A DNA stretch of 64,000 bases from Molossus alvarezi (GCA_037176705.1 CM073886.1:12546501-12610500), one strand, 5' to 3'; shown: positions 33,601 to 44,029, numbered from the stretch's first letter. Translations and numbers: made by a program. The notes: generated from the letters alone by a model not told the origin.

Positions 33601-36600
33601 TCAGATGCGGGCCCTGGGCCGGGTTTGGGCAAGTGGGCAGACGAGCAGACAGGTACCTACACTGTGATTTCCACACTTGCACACGTGAGGTCACCACCCT
33701 GGGACACTTGCAGCAGCCAGTGCAGCAATACAGTATCCGGGGGCACTCTGAAGTAGAAGAGTCTGGCATTGCCATACCAGCTGTAGAATGACAGCTTCTG
33801 CGGGGACTGCGAGAACTGCTCAGACACCAGCCTGAAGTCTGCAGGACGAAAGCACTGTCAACCAGATCAGGGGTGCCCCAAGGTGCCCCCACCCCCATGT
33901 GGGGGACAGACAGAGAAATTCAGAGGCCCTCCTGCCCCAGCATGGCCCCAGAAAGAAAGGACAAGGAAAGCCATGGTAGGCTGGTCTAGAGCCCCTGGGA
34001 TGTCTGGCACTTCAACTTTGACTTTGGCAAAGCTTACTGTCCCCCTCCATCCCTTGGCAGTTGTCTCTGGCAACTGGTCCCACTTGACAGGTGAGGAAGT
34101 TCAAGTCTGGAGGCTGGCTCCCTATTCAGGCCCATGATGACTTGGGACACAGCTGGACCAAAGCCTGAGAACCCCTCACCCAGAGAGGTGGCAAGCAGAG
34201 ATTCTGGGGTGAAGGGGACTCCAGGGTAGAAGCCTGGCCAGTCATGGGAATCAGGGGACAGCTGGCCCCCATTCTGCCCATGGCCTCACCTGAGGCTCCC
34301 CATGCCCCAGTCTCTGCAGTGACTCTCAGGCCCTCACCTCTGTGGCCCCAGCCCCCTGCTCCCCTCCCTTACAGAGTCTAAAAATTTGCCCTCACTGCAC
34401 ACTTCCTGTCATACCAGAATTTCCTAGACCAGCCCTGAGGATTTTCTGAGACTCAGCATAGAGGTGTAGGCCTCACCTGGGTTAGGCCCCTCCTGGAGTG
34501 TCCGCTGACTAGGATACAACCTCCATAAGAAATGTCCAGGTGTCACCTGCCCCATGAATAAGTGAAGGTGCCCAGCAGGACCCTCCCTATTGGGGCTCCC
34601 ACAGAACAGGCATGCTCTGCACTGCAATAGGTAGACCACCAGGCCTGGGATCTGGCCCAAAGGTGCCTAAGATGGATAGCAGGTATTCCGACCCAAGTAC
34701 CAGCTCAGGCCTTATGCCCCGAGTGACCTTGGGTGTCCCTTCCCCTCCCTGTGTCCCAGTTTTCTCATGATTTGGCCCAGGTGAATAGCACCTCCCTTTG
34801 GGTGTGCCCCCCCCCCAAGGTTAATGGATGTTAAAGTGCTTCTTGACAAAATACACTCTGGACACAGCAGAGGGCAGCCTCACTCTCCTCCAAGCTGGGG
34901 GTGCCTCCCTCTATCCTGCTAGGAGAGTTGCTGGCTCACACAACCCCTTCAGTGTGTGACAGGTTAATAGGTAAGTGAGCCAGGTGAGCAGATGGCTCTC
35001 CTGCCAGCCTCCTGACCCTCCAATGGAGGAAACTTGAGAAAATATAACCACCCACTTGCAAAGCCAGTCTGAGCTCCAGGGGAGCCCAACATGGGGAGTT
35101 AGGTTAGGCAGAGGTAGGTTCCACATAGGACACACTCCAGACTTTCCAGGTAGTTGCTAGCCACCAGGTCCCACTCACCGGGCTATGGCCTGAGAAGGCT
35201 AGGAGCCACTGAACTAGCACAGACTTTTCTCCTGGGGCTCCTGCAGCCCCTAGGATGACATGACAAGGGCCAAAAATCAAAGTGCTGGAAAGTGAGTCAG
35301 GATAGCTCCCTACCCCCACCTCAGGACCATGAGACCTCAGAGAAGCAGTCAACCAGAGGGGTACCCAGCCTTTGGTTGGGTGCCCCGAAGGGGAGGTCAC
35401 ATTGCAGTGTACAGTCCTGACCTGAGAGAGGCAAGGCCTTCTGGCCCGCCCAGCCCTGGACAGCCTGAGCATACCTGGAACCCAGCTGGTAGCTGTGAAG
35501 TTTCAGCAGGTGCACAAGAGATAAGAGATGTGCTCAAGATCACCCTAAGACCCAGTGGTCCCCACTCCCAGGGCTACACCCCTTAATCCCTGCAGCCCCA
35601 TCTCCCTGCCTAAGATGCTCACACTGTTACCTTGGTGAACATAGCAGGCCATTAACACATGGGTCTGAGCCTAATGTGGAAGTCACATAGCTGATAACAA
35701 GGAGCAAGGGCTATGTGTACCCCTGTCCTGCTCCACAGTCCCCTCCAAGGACACAGGGTTGTGGGGAGAACAAAGAAAGCCCTTGAGCCTGTCCTGGGAA
35801 TTTGAGTGAGGGCACCCTGTCTCACACCCTCCAAACCAGGACTGGCACTTGGTGCAGAGACCCTGCACACCATAGTTCCCAGAAGCCAGGGCTACACTGC
35901 TGCCTGCTACTTGAGCAGGCCTGGGAGGTGAGGAGCTGCCCCAGGCATCCATCTCCATAAAATGCCCATCAGTAATCCCTCACCCCACCTCCCAGGATGG
36001 AGAAAATAAGAATGGCAGTATCTAATGGAACAGCTTCATCAGCAGTCATCTCCGAGAAACTGCCTTGCATTTCAAGATCAGAAGCCAAAGAAAGGCATAG
36101 TCCTCAAAGAAACAGAAGCTTGGAGGAGCAAGATTTCAGAAAAGGAGGAGGGGCTGGGAGTGAAAAATCAAGGGGAGCTAGTCCCAGACAGTGCTGGATA
36201 AGCTGTCTAACTGCCAGGGGGAAGGGGGGTGCATCTGGGACCTTGAAGCCCTGCCAGCCTGGCCACATGGCCTTCTAGGAGTGCCAGGCCATAGGAGTCA
36301 GGGGAGCTTACTCAACAACCCCAGGCAAATCCCTGATGGGCAGCACCTTCTGGTCTAGCCACCATCTTGGGTCACACAAGGTTGGGACCTCTCAAGGGTG
36401 CAGAAGTGTACATGAAGGGAAGCAAGTTCACCAACATCACTGAAGTACACATTTCCTGAGAACCACCCTAGCCTACCAGGCTACTGGGGGCCACCTTGTG
36501 AGTCCCTCCAAGAAGCAAGGCCAGCTATTGAAAGTGACTGCAGTAGGGTTGGTTGGTGGTCACTGTGTGAGGGGTGGAAACATGACACTCACCTGGGCCC

Positions 36601-37179
36601 CTGCTCTGGGATCTATGCAAATTTTCTCAGCTCTGCACCTTCTCCCAGGCAAGAAGCCCACCCCGACTCCTGTAATCGCATTGCTTAACCCTTCTTTTCT
36701 GCAGCTTCCCAGCTGGAGTCTCAGCTGAGTCGCTCTGGACCCCCCCACCGCCAAGTCCCAGCGCGAAACCTTGGTTCCTGACCTGAATACATTGGAAAGA
36801 GGGAGAGAGAAGGGAGGGCGCACTCCAAGGGGCACGTCTGGCCTAACCCGGCCCTCCGGACCGAAGAGGAACACACGCAAGGGACTGACCTGAGCCGCCA
36901 ACCCAGGGTGGAGACCTGGGCACTGCATCCGCGCCAAGTGAGCGCACAAATGCCCCAAGGTGAGTCACAATCTCTGCCCCGCCCCCCGACCGCTCCTCCA
37001 CCCTACCCCAAGCCTGTGCCCCCGGGATGGCGCTCGCAGGTCCCCGCTCACTCACCACTCTTACTGCTGTCGCCGGTGGCAGCAGGAGGGGACCGAGCGA
37101 GCAGCAGCAGCAGCAACAGCGGCCCCGCCACTGCCACGGCCACCACCGCGCCCCCGGTCCCGATCCCAGCCCGCCCCAT
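27677..37179 (-). CDS. PGAP6: Post-GPI attachment to proteins 6 (TMEM8A), complete
   Basis: A GPI-specific phospholipase A2 of the cell surface and secretory pathway that sheds GPI-anchored proteins such as CRIPTO (family knowledge). Coding exons (minus): 37179-37056, 33838-33661, 33573-33381, 33134-33007, 32807-32539, 32444-32125, 30880-30790, 30707-30584, 30141-30005, 29453-29275, 29206-29060, 28410-28294, 27970-27677 (stop TGA). Total 766 aa, against 771 in human as I recall. Order: signal peptide (MGRAG.., poly-Leu to about residue 34); long luminal region with Asn-X-Ser/Thr sites; EGF-like Cys module (CLNDCGPYGQC); then a seven-pass CREST hydrolase domain. Its Ser and His/Asp motifs are visible in FFSMFYHACD, LQYCDFLGSG and THSIWHMLLAGS. 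All introns are GT-AG. No break seen. The large first intron (3.2 kb) and the SINE-filled intron 6 are the only big ones. Confidence 0.95.
29600..29790 (+). repeat. Degenerate G/T-rich minisatellite in PGAP6 intron 9
   Basis: Units around GTGTGGGCAG/GTATGGGCAG recur about a dozen times with variable spacing, between exons 9 and 10 of PGAP6. Plus strand is GT-rich, so the transcript strand is CA-rich. Confidence 0.75.
31076..31290 (+). mobile_element. Ves SINE, plus strand
   Basis: CCCTGGCCAGTATAGCTCAG head, GGTTCAATTCCTGGTCAGGG, tail AAAACATATCCTCGAGTGAAG. Antisense to PGAP6. Confidence 0.9.
31311..31531 (+). mobile_element. Ves SINE, GGTGTGGCTCAG-type, plus strand
   Basis: CCAGCTGGTGTGGCTCAGTGG head and CTCTCATCGATGTTTCTATC body. 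Bracketed by AAAAAAAATGCCACC at 31296 and 31532, an exact duplication. Confidence 0.92.
31552..31925 (+). mobile_element. SINE head joined directly to an L1 3' end
   Basis: 31552-31612 is a SINE tRNA head (GGCCAGTGTGGTTCAGTGG to CGCCAGTTCGAT). It passes without any body into L1 3' sequence from about 31614 (TGCAAAGTGAAATAAGCCAA, then TATCACATGATCTCACTTAT), which ends GAAACATCTGTAAC and A-rich tail. The L1 part is homologous to 11427-11755. Confidence 0.85.
33839..37055 (-). other. PGAP6: PGAP6 intron 1
   Basis: 3.2 kb between the signal-peptide exon and exon 2. No SINE. A MIR-like piece is at about 34715-34790 (GAGTGACCTTGGGTGTCCC..CCCAGTTTTCTCATG). No additional exon seen. Confidence 0.7.
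34715..34795 (+). repeat. MIR fragment
   Basis: TGACCTTGGGTGTCCCTTCC then TGTGTCCCAGTTTTCTCATG matches the conserved MIR core order, diverged. Confidence 0.6.
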
Positions 37180-37560
37180 AGCTTTGCGCTCCGCCCGGCA
37201 CTACCGGGACCGTGTCCTTAGCCGCCTGCTCCCGCCGCCGCCCGGGCAGCCGCCGTTGCCACCACGGGCTCTGCCGCTGCCCCGGGCTCCCATCGTCTGG
37301 GCCGGTCCCGGGCACCGTCGCCCCAGGCACTTCCGCCTGCGAGGCCCCGCCCCGCCGGTGGCCGGCTGGAGAGGGGTCCAGGGAATGTAGAGCGAGGAGC
37401 CTGGGGGGCGCGCGGGGACCAGGATCCGAAGGAGGGCGCGGAGGACGTGTCTGTGACGCGGGGCTGGGAGCAGGGCGGGAAGCGATGCGGAGTCAGGGGC
37501 TACGTGGGATCAGGGCTACGCGGAGCGCGGTGCGATGTGGGGTCAGGAGTAACGCGTGCC
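36950..37560 (-). promoter_or_regulatory. PGAP6: PGAP6 CpG-island promoter
   Basis: CpG-dense sequence covering the signal-peptide exon and about 300 bp upstream. No TATA box; GC-rich 5' UTR just upstream of ATG 37179. From about 37440 the sequence becomes a loose repeat of GGGGTCAGGAG/GGGGCTACGTGG-like units. Confidence 0.7.
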
Positions 37561-38169
37561 TGTGTGCTGACGTGGAGCCAAAGAGCGGACCCGAGGCCGC
37601 GGTGGAGGGGAAGGTGGACAGAAGCGGTCCTGGGCCGGCATGGGGACCGAAGGGGTGCATGAGGAAAAGGGGTCGGAGGGAGGTAGCGGACTGAGGGAGA
37701 CCGCGTGTGCAGGAGGAGGGTGCACGGCGGGATGGATGGAAGGTCATGCGGTACGCGCGGAGAACATGGTATGGGTGCTGGGATTCCGGACGTGAATTAG
37801 AACGCGCAGTATATTCCAGATGGCTGCGGACAGTCAGAGAGCTCCAAATGCTTCCTGGAGGCGCTGGGTGTACGCTAGTGTTTGTGGGTTCACTAAATCT
37901 TGGGCCAGGCGCGGCGGGGCAGGCTGCGGAATGACTGGCGGAGACGCCCCTACCGTCTGGTGAGTCACACACCCAGTTTCTGCCTCGCAAGTGCCGACCC
38001 GGACTGCGCACCTAACAGAGCTGAACTCCCGTGCTGTCACTCCACAAAGCCACAACGATTTTGTGTAAAAACAAAAATACACACAATTGAAAGGTTAAAG
38101 GCTCCGTGGACATGCAGGAATTTCACACTGGTTAGTGGGACTAACTCCTCACCCTTTACATTGGGATAG

Positions 38170-38600
38170 ATCCCAAACACTAGGGATTTAAGCGTAAATA
38201 GGAAACAATCTAGGACTAGAAAAAAACTTGGGTAAGATTTTAGAGTCTTGGGGAAGCGAAGGCATTTCTAAATATGGCCCCAAACTCAAAAGTTTTTAGA
38301 GGTAGGACTGGAAAATTCAACTAGGTGAAAATCGATGTTTTCTACAGAGCAAAACTACCTAAGTGAAGTTAAAAAAACAAACAAACAAAAAGTAAGCCAT
38401 AAACTGGAGAGGACATGCTTGCACCTTGTATTATAAAGGGCCAATCTTAATAAGATTAATAAAGAGCTCTTACAAATCAACGAGAAAAAAACCACCCTCC
38501 AATACAAAACTATCTGAGAATATTCCTGGAAAGGAAATACAAATGAACAGGAACAGGCTCCAACCTTCCTCCTTAGAATTCTAAATTCAAATGAAAAAGC
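38170..38600 (+). mobile_element. Ancient LINE-1 ORF2 fragment
   Basis: Matches old L1 ORF2 order: GGAAACAATCTAGGACTAGA, GGCATTTCTAAATATGGCCC, AAACTGGAGAGGACATGCTT, AAAGAGCTCTTACAAATCAA and GGAAATACAAATGAACAGG. Many frameshifts. Confidence 0.75.
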
Positions 38601-38610
38601 TCCCAGCTGG

Positions 38611-38712
38611 CCCTGGCCGATTTGGCTCAGCCGTTGGAGCCTCGGCATGAGGACCAGAGAGTCCTGGTTTGGTTTCGCCAGGGGCATGTACAAAAAAAAA
38701 AAAAAAAAAAAG
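38611..38712 (+). mobile_element. Mini-SINE (tRNA head only)
   Basis: CCCTGGCCGATTTGGCTCAG to CGCCAGGGGCATGTAC followed at once by about 20 A. The flanks AAAAAGCTCCC on both sides are the target-site duplication. Confidence 0.85.
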
Positions 38713-38967
38713 CTCCCTGATGCCTTTTTTCTTTCACTGAACAGATCTGCAAATATCAGAAAGTTTAATCAAATCTAAAGGGTGAGATTGTGAGCCTACT
38801 GACATTCTTACCTTTAGTGAGCCTCCAGGAAGCGTCTGAATTCTGAGTATGCAGCCTTGCCTCAGTTATTCCACCGTTATGCATTTTCCCTGTGGAGAGT
38901 GGTCATGATAGGATGGGGTACTCCATTTATAGATGCCCATACCATGACTCAAATATGATTTTTTTTT

Positions 38968-39104
38968 AGAGAGACATGGATTGGCTGCTCCTGCATGCCC
39001 CCCACTGACGATTTGGCCCACAACCTGGGCATGTACCCTGACTGGGAATGGAACCTGTAACCTCTTGGCACATGGGTCGACGCTCAATCACTGCGGGCTC
39101 AACC
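38968..39104 (-). mobile_element. Ves SINE, minus strand, truncated
   Basis: CCCCCCACTGACGATTTGGCCC, TGACTGGGAATGGAACC and GGGTCGACGCTCAATCACTG; most of the CT-rich body is missing. Confidence 0.8.
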
Positions 39105-39303
39105 ACTATTATATAGTACGGCTGCAGAAGGAAACTCTGAAGCTCTGTGTACCGGTTGGAAACGGTATACCAGATTTAGCTTTAGCTCAGAAAAGAAAAG
39201 AGCAGAACAGTGTGTTCAGATGGCTACCACTTTTGTAGGAAGCCATACTTTTTTTATATACTCTCGTTTCTTTTCAGATCACATAAATCTTTCGCCTTTT
39301 TTT

Positions 39304-39550
39304 TTTTATCCTCACCCGAGGACATTTTTCCATTTTTTGTTCAGATAGAGCGGGATGGAGAGGGAGAGAGAGAGAGAGAGAGAGAGGAAAACATAGACGT
39401 GAAGGGACACATCGAGTGGCTGCCACCCGCACGACCAACCAGGGCCCGGGACAAACTGCAACCGAGGTACGTGCCCCTAGCGGGAACCGAACCCGGGTCT
39501 CTCTGTACCTCAGGCCGACGCTCCAACCGCTGAGCCAAACCGGCCAGGGC
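39304..39550 (-). mobile_element. Ves SINE, minus strand, full-length
   Basis: TATCCTCACCCGAGGACATT to AAACCGGCCAGGGC. Its complement reads GCTAGGGGCACGTACCTCGG: it shares the G variant of the mini-SINEs but keeps the full body, so it is a possible relative of their source. Confidence 0.92.
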
Positions 39551-39581
39551 AATCTTTCGCCTTTTTTAAAAATTTTGATTT

Positions 39582-39765
39582 GCCTGGTTGGTGGTGTTCA
39601 GTGGATTGAACGATGGTCCTGGTTGGATTCCCCATTTGAGAGAGAATGTGCCTGGATTGCCCGCTGGGTCCCCAGTAGGGGGCGTGCAGGAGGCAGCCCA
39701 TCATGTTTTTCTCGCACAACGATGTATCTCTCTAAAAAACCAATTAAAACATATTTTAAAAACAT
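39582..39765 (+). mobile_element. Ves SINE, plus strand, old
   Basis: TGCCTGGTTGGTGGTGTTCAG, GTCCCCAGTAGGGGGCGTGCA and CTCTCTAAAAAACCAATTAAAA. Short deletions throughout. Confidence 0.75.
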
Positions 39766-39910
39766 TTTTTAAAATTTGCATATTTGAAAGGCATAGAATG
39801 ACTGGAAGCTTCCAGCAGCAAGGGCACAGGTTTACACTGGAGGAGGGAACCATTTAGCTAGGGATGGGATGGGGGTGCTATACCTGTTTGTACCTTTTGA
39901 ACTTTATACT

Positions 39911-39965
39911 GGCGGGGGGTGGGGGTGGAGGTGGGGGTGGGGTGGGGTGGGGGTGGGGGTGTTGT
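39911..39965 (+). repeat. G-run tract (quadruplex-prone)
   Basis: Ten or so runs of three to six G separated by T or A (GGGGGTGGGGTGGGG). Upstream of nothing recognisable. Confidence 0.85.
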
Positions 39966-40811
39966 AAACTAGAAGGGAGGGAGAAGCTGACCCACCAAGC
40001 GCAAGGCCACTTAAGGCTAGTGAAGGGGAGTGGACGGTGGAGGCCTAGGGAGGAAAGAAGCCCAGGGAAGAAGGAAGCCAGAAATATGAAGCACAAAAAA
40101 GACCCTTTGTTCCTTTGGAATTCTGGCTGGGCCTTCCTCACCCCTGGCAGCAGGGGCTCCTGCTGTTCTGAAGTTAAAATGACAGAGATCAGTTCTAGGT
40201 TTTGCTGAGCTGTGATTTTAGTGCACTACCCTCACCCAGTGCACTAAAATTATGCTGGGAGTAGCAGCTCAGCTGTAGTCAACGCTGGGGACTGTACAAA
40301 GACCCATTCCCAGGCCCAGGCCGGGCTCAGAGCTCCCCCGACCTCCCCAACAGCCCTTCTCAGTTCAAGGGCTTCCCCTGAGGTTTCTGTGCCCAAGTTT
40401 CCTACCAGGTAAGAGGGGAGGCAGCAGACACTCCCCGAACCCCATGCTCCATCTATGGGGCTGATTAATTTGTAGGTGGATAAGGAGCCCTAGACTGGAA
40501 TCCGAAGACCTTTGCTAAGTAACAGCATTAGCAATGGAAAGAACCCTAGAACCCACCTTGAGGGCTTTGTTTTCAAGGTGGGAAACTGAGGCCCAGTGAC
40601 CAGAGGGCTCTGTCTAGAGGCTTTTGCATATACACAGTTCTGTATTCTATCTCACAACATACAGAAAAATAAATTCCAACTAGATCAGATGGTCAGCTGC
40701 TAAGAATGAAATTATTAAAATGTTAAAAAGGAAACTTAGAATATAGACCTGGAACACCATGAAGGAAAAGTTACTTATTTGACTACATTTTCTTTTTCTT
40801 ATTTTTATTTT

Positions 40812-40916
40812 AAATATGGAAGGCTTCACAAATTTGCGTGTCATCCTTGCACAAGGACCATGCTAATCTTCCCTGTATCATTCCAATTTTAGTATATGTG
40901 TTGCCGAAGTGAGCAC
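40812..40916 (-). pseudogene. U6 snRNA retropseudogene
   Basis: On the minus strand it starts GTGCTCACTTCGGCA and continues with ACATATACTAAAATTGGAA, the GATTAGCATGG core and GATGACACGCAAATT, i.e. full-length U6, with about nine substitutions (for example in the GCGCAAGG region). An A-rich tail (AAAATAAAAATAAG) follows its 3' end. No PSE or TATA is recognisable upstream; instead a SINE tail is there. Not expected to be functional. Confidence 0.92.
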
Positions 40917-40921
40917 TCTTT

Positions 40922-41135
40922 ATTTTTTAAAATATGTTTTTATTGATTTTTTTTGAGAGAGAGAGGAAGGGAGAGAGAGACAGAAACATCTATATGAGAG
41001 AGAAACGTCAATCAATCGGCTGCTTCCCACCAGGGATCGAGCCTGAAACCCAGGCATGTGATCTGACCTGGAATCAAACCAGGACCTCTCAGTTCATGGG
41101 GTGACTCTCAATCCACTGAGCCACACCAGCCAGGC
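40922..41135 (-). mobile_element. Ves SINE directly upstream of the U6 copy
   Basis: On the minus strand GCCTGGCTGGTGTGGCTCAG to ATCAATAAAAACATATTTTA, then the U6 sequence in the same orientation within a few bases. Confidence 0.9.
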
Positions 41136-41184
41136 TATTTGACTACATTTTTAAAAATGTTATGTAACCATAAAAGTATGAAAG

Positions 41185-41365
41185 GTGTGGCTTAGTTGGT
41201 TAGAACATCGTCCCATGCACGGAAAGTTCTCGGGTTCAATTCCTGATCGAGGTACATACCCAGGTTGTGGGTTTGATCCCTGGTGGTACTGGAAGCAACC
41301 AATCAGTTGTTTCTCTCACATCGATGTTTCTCTTTCTCTCCCTCTCCCATCCTTTCTCTCTAAAC
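41185..41365 (+). mobile_element. Ves SINE, plus strand, host of two later insertions
   Basis: GTGTGGCTTAGTTGGTTAGAA head (first bases missing), body to TTTCTCTCTAAAC. Its tail resumes at 41526-41540 and 41648-41676. The target-site duplication AAAAGTATGAAAG is at 41172-41184 and, past all the insertions, at 41677-41690. Confidence 0.85.
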
Positions 41366-41525
41366 CAGTGGTTCTCAACCTTCCTAATGCCGTGACCCTT
41401 TAATACAGTTCCTCATGTTGTGGTGACCCCCAACCATAAAATTATTTTCGTTGCTACTTCATAACTGTAATTTTTCTACTGTTATGTCTTAGGTGACCCC
41501 TGTGAAAGGGTCGTTCAACCCCCAA
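41366..41525 (+). mobile_element. Non-autonomous hAT-type DNA transposon, internally deleted
   Basis: Begins with the inverted-repeat motif CAGTGGTTCTCAACCTTCC, contains ATACAGTTCCTCATGTTGTGG and TTCGTTGCTACTTCATAACTG, and later GTGACCCCTGTGAAAGGGTCG-like sequence. It stops before the right terminal repeat. This element type occurs in several mammals, and hAT elements are known to have been active in vesper bats. No transposase. Confidence 0.8.
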
Positions 41526-41526
41526 T

Positions 41527-41661
41527 GAAAAACATATCCTCGCCCTGGCCGGTTTGGCTCAGCGGTTGGAACGCTGGCCTTTGGACCAGAGAGTCCCAGG
41601 TTTGATTCCCGCTAGGGGCACGTACCAAAAAAAGAAAAAGAAAAAAAGAAAAACATGTCCT
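41527..41661 (+). mobile_element. Mini-SINE (tRNA head only) with target-site duplication
   Basis: CCCTGGCCGGTTTGGCTCAG to GCTAGGGGCACGTACC, then an A-rich tail with G. Flanks GAAAAACATATCCT (41527) and GAAAAACATGTCCT (41648) match at 13 of 14, so it inserted into the tail of the preceding SINE. Confidence 0.9.
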
Positions 41662-43183
41662 TAGGTGAATATTTTAAAAAAGTATGAAAGTAAAAAGCAA
41701 GATAAACGTAATCAGTAGACAAATAGGAGAAAATAGGTGCTATGTATATGATATAGGATTAATATACTTAAGATAGAAAAGAAATTTACACATTGAAAAA
41801 TGACCCAAAAGAATTTCCTCCAACATTTGATGAACAAACTTCAATTTCTGAATCTTTATTTTACCAAAAGAAAGGTTTTCTTTAAAAAAAAAATTGTAAC
41901 TATTTTATTGATTTTGTTGTTGTTGTTGTTCCTTTGGTGATCACTTACCCCACAAGGCTGGCAGACTGGTGCCATATCTGGGACTCCAACAAACGGGCTC
42001 ACACTGTTTACCCTGCCCTGATGATTTCCTGAGGCCCTGTTCCACCCAAATTTCCGGCCAATCCAAGCTGTTCCCAGTGGCTTTACCATAGGAATGGCCT
42101 GTTTTGGATCATGCTTTGGGTTTTCCTAAAATCCTATACCTCTTGCTAAGTGGCCCCAGACCCAACACTAGCAGCAGCTGTACCTAATACATAGCTTGGC
42201 CTTGCGTGGGCACCTCCAAGCCCAGCACAAAAAGTAGCCATCTGCAGATCACTTTATAGCTTATGCCTGGTGGCCCCGGGTAGAACATACGCTGTGGCTG
42301 ACTTTGGCCTGCACCTCCCAGGAGACCCCAGAGCCAGCACAACCAGTGGATGGCTTCAGACCACATCGAAGCACCACCACCCAACCACTTCCATAAGCAA
42401 CACTCTCAAAGGGTGGACTCAGTAGGTACCAGAGCCTTGCTGAAGTAAGTCTGGCTCTGTGCGGTGGGCCTAAGGTTGTCAGAGGTTGGTGATCAGTGTT
42501 CACAGCCAGTTCTTGAAGCTGATCAGCTAGAGTATATGTCTTCCATTGATGTGCCAACGGCAATCAAGACTCAATTACAACAGAGGGATGTACCTGGAGT
42601 GCTCAGCTGGGGTGATCATGGAGGCTGTGCTGCTGGACCCTACAGGACACCTACCATATAGTAGGCCACTCTACTAAGTCTAGGAGATGTAGCAACTCTA
42701 CCTAATACATAGAAACAAACACAGGGAGGCAGCCAAAATGAGGAGACAAAGAACATGTTCCAAGTGAGAGAACAGAACAAAACTCCACAACAAGAATTAA
42801 ACATGATGGAGAGAAGCAATCTACCAGATGCAGAATTCCAAACACTGGTTATAAGGATGCTCTAGCAACTTAGTGAGGACCTCAAGAGCATGAAAAAGGA
42901 CGAGTCAGAAATGAAGGATGAACTAACTGAACTAAAGAATAATTTACAGGGAATCAATAGTAGAGTGGGTAAAACTGATAATCAAGCCATCAATTTGGAA
43001 TATAAGGAAGCACAACACACCCAATCAGAACAGCAAAAAGAAAAAAAAAAGTTTTTTTTTTAATGAGAATAGTGTAAGGAGCCTCTGGGACAATTTCAAG
43101 TGTACCAACATTCGCATCATAGGGGTGCCAAAAGGAGAAGAGAGAGATCAAGAAATTGAAAACCTATATGAAAAAATGGCAGT

Positions 43184-43289
43184 GGCCCTGGTCGGTTGGG
43201 TTCAGTGGTTGGCGCATTGGCCTGTGGACCAGAGAGTGCCAGGTTCGGTTCCTGCTAGGGGTACATATCCCTCCCCAAAAAAAGATTTG
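43184..43289 (+). mobile_element. Mini-SINE inside the ORF1 remnant
   Basis: GGCCCTGGTCGGTTGGGTTCAG to CCTGCTAGGGGTACATATCC, then a short A-run and the next SINE. The site AAAAAATGGCAGT occurs at 43171 and again at 43534, enclosing this and the following SINE. Confidence 0.85.
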
Positions 43290-43533
43290 CCCTGGCCGGT
43301 TTGGCTCAGCGGTTAGAGCATCGGCCTTCAGTCCAGAAAGACTCGGGTTTGGTTCCCACTAAGGGCACATACCTCGATTGCAGTTTGTCCCTGGCCCTGG
43401 TTGGTCGTGTGGGTGGCAGCCACTCGATGTGTCCTTTCACATGGATGTTTCTCTCTCTCTCTCTCTCTTCCTCTCTCTCCCTCCCACTCTATCTGAACAA
43501 AAAATGGAAAAATGTCCACGGGTGAAGATAAAA
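43290..43533 (+). mobile_element. Ves SINE inserted in the tail of the mini-SINE
   Basis: CCCTGGCCGGTTTGGCTCAG head, GTTCCCACTAAGGGCACATAC, tail AATGTCCACGGGTGAAGATA. Confidence 0.92.
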
Positions 43534-43689
43534 AAAAAATGGCAGTAAACTTCCCTAACTTGGTGAAGGAAACAGACATACAAATTCAGGAAGCACAGAG
43601 AGTTCCAAACCCAAAGAGGCCCACACCAAGACACATCATAATTAAAATGCAAAAGGTTAAAGACAATAAGAGAATCTTTTTATTTTATT

Positions 43690-43825
43690 TTTTTCTTTAT
43701 TGATTTTATTGTTTTGTTGTTGTTGTTGTTGTTGTTTTGGTGGTATATGCCCCTAGCGGGAACCGAACCCGGGACTCTCTGACCTGCAGGCCGATGCTCA
43801 ACTGCTGAGCCAAACTGGCCAGGGC
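43690..43825 (-). mobile_element. Mini-SINE, minus strand
   Basis: On the minus strand GCCCTGGCCAGTTTGGCTCAG to GCTAGGGGCATATACC, then a CAACAACAAC-type tail, which is the (GTT)n run at 43715-43735. Confidence 0.85.
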
Positions 43826-43826
43826 T

Positions 43827-44029
43827 CTTTATTGATTTTAGAGAGAGAGGAAGGGAGAGGAGAGAGAGCTAGAAACATCAATGAGAGAGAACATTGATTG
43901 ACCGCCTCCTCATGCTCCCACACTGGGGATTTGACCCACAACATGGGCATGTGCCCTGACCAGGAATCGAACTGGTGACCTCTTGGTGCATGAGTCAATG
44001 CTCAACCACTGAGACACACAGGCTGGGTG
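43827..44029 (-). mobile_element. Ves SINE, minus strand
   Basis: TTTATTGATTTTAGAGAGAGA at the left; GAGACACACAGGCTGGGT at the right. Together with the mini-SINE it splits the ORF1 remnant, with AGAGAATCTTTT and AGAGAATTTT at the borders. Confidence 0.88.

Larger units (their letters stand above)
40776..41151. repeat. 16-bp target-site duplication around U6 plus SINE
   Basis: TATTTGACTACATTTT is perfect at 40776-40791 and 41136-41151 and encloses both the U6 pseudogene and the adjacent SINE. Confidence 0.9.
40640..41850 (+). mobile_element. Ancient LINE-1 ORF2 fragment, split by later insertions
   Basis: Pieces 40640-40791, 41152-41184 and 41691-41850 read in order as old L1 ORF2 (AAATAAATTCCAACTAGATC, GAAAAGTTACTTATTTGACT, then ATGATATAGGATTAATATAC). 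Two separate target-site duplications mark the insertions. Confidence 0.75.

Noticed and set aside
40812..40916. Functional U6 snRNA gene
   Set aside because: It has about nine substitutions, lacks a visible PSE/TATA promoter and ends in an A-rich tail within a target-site duplication.
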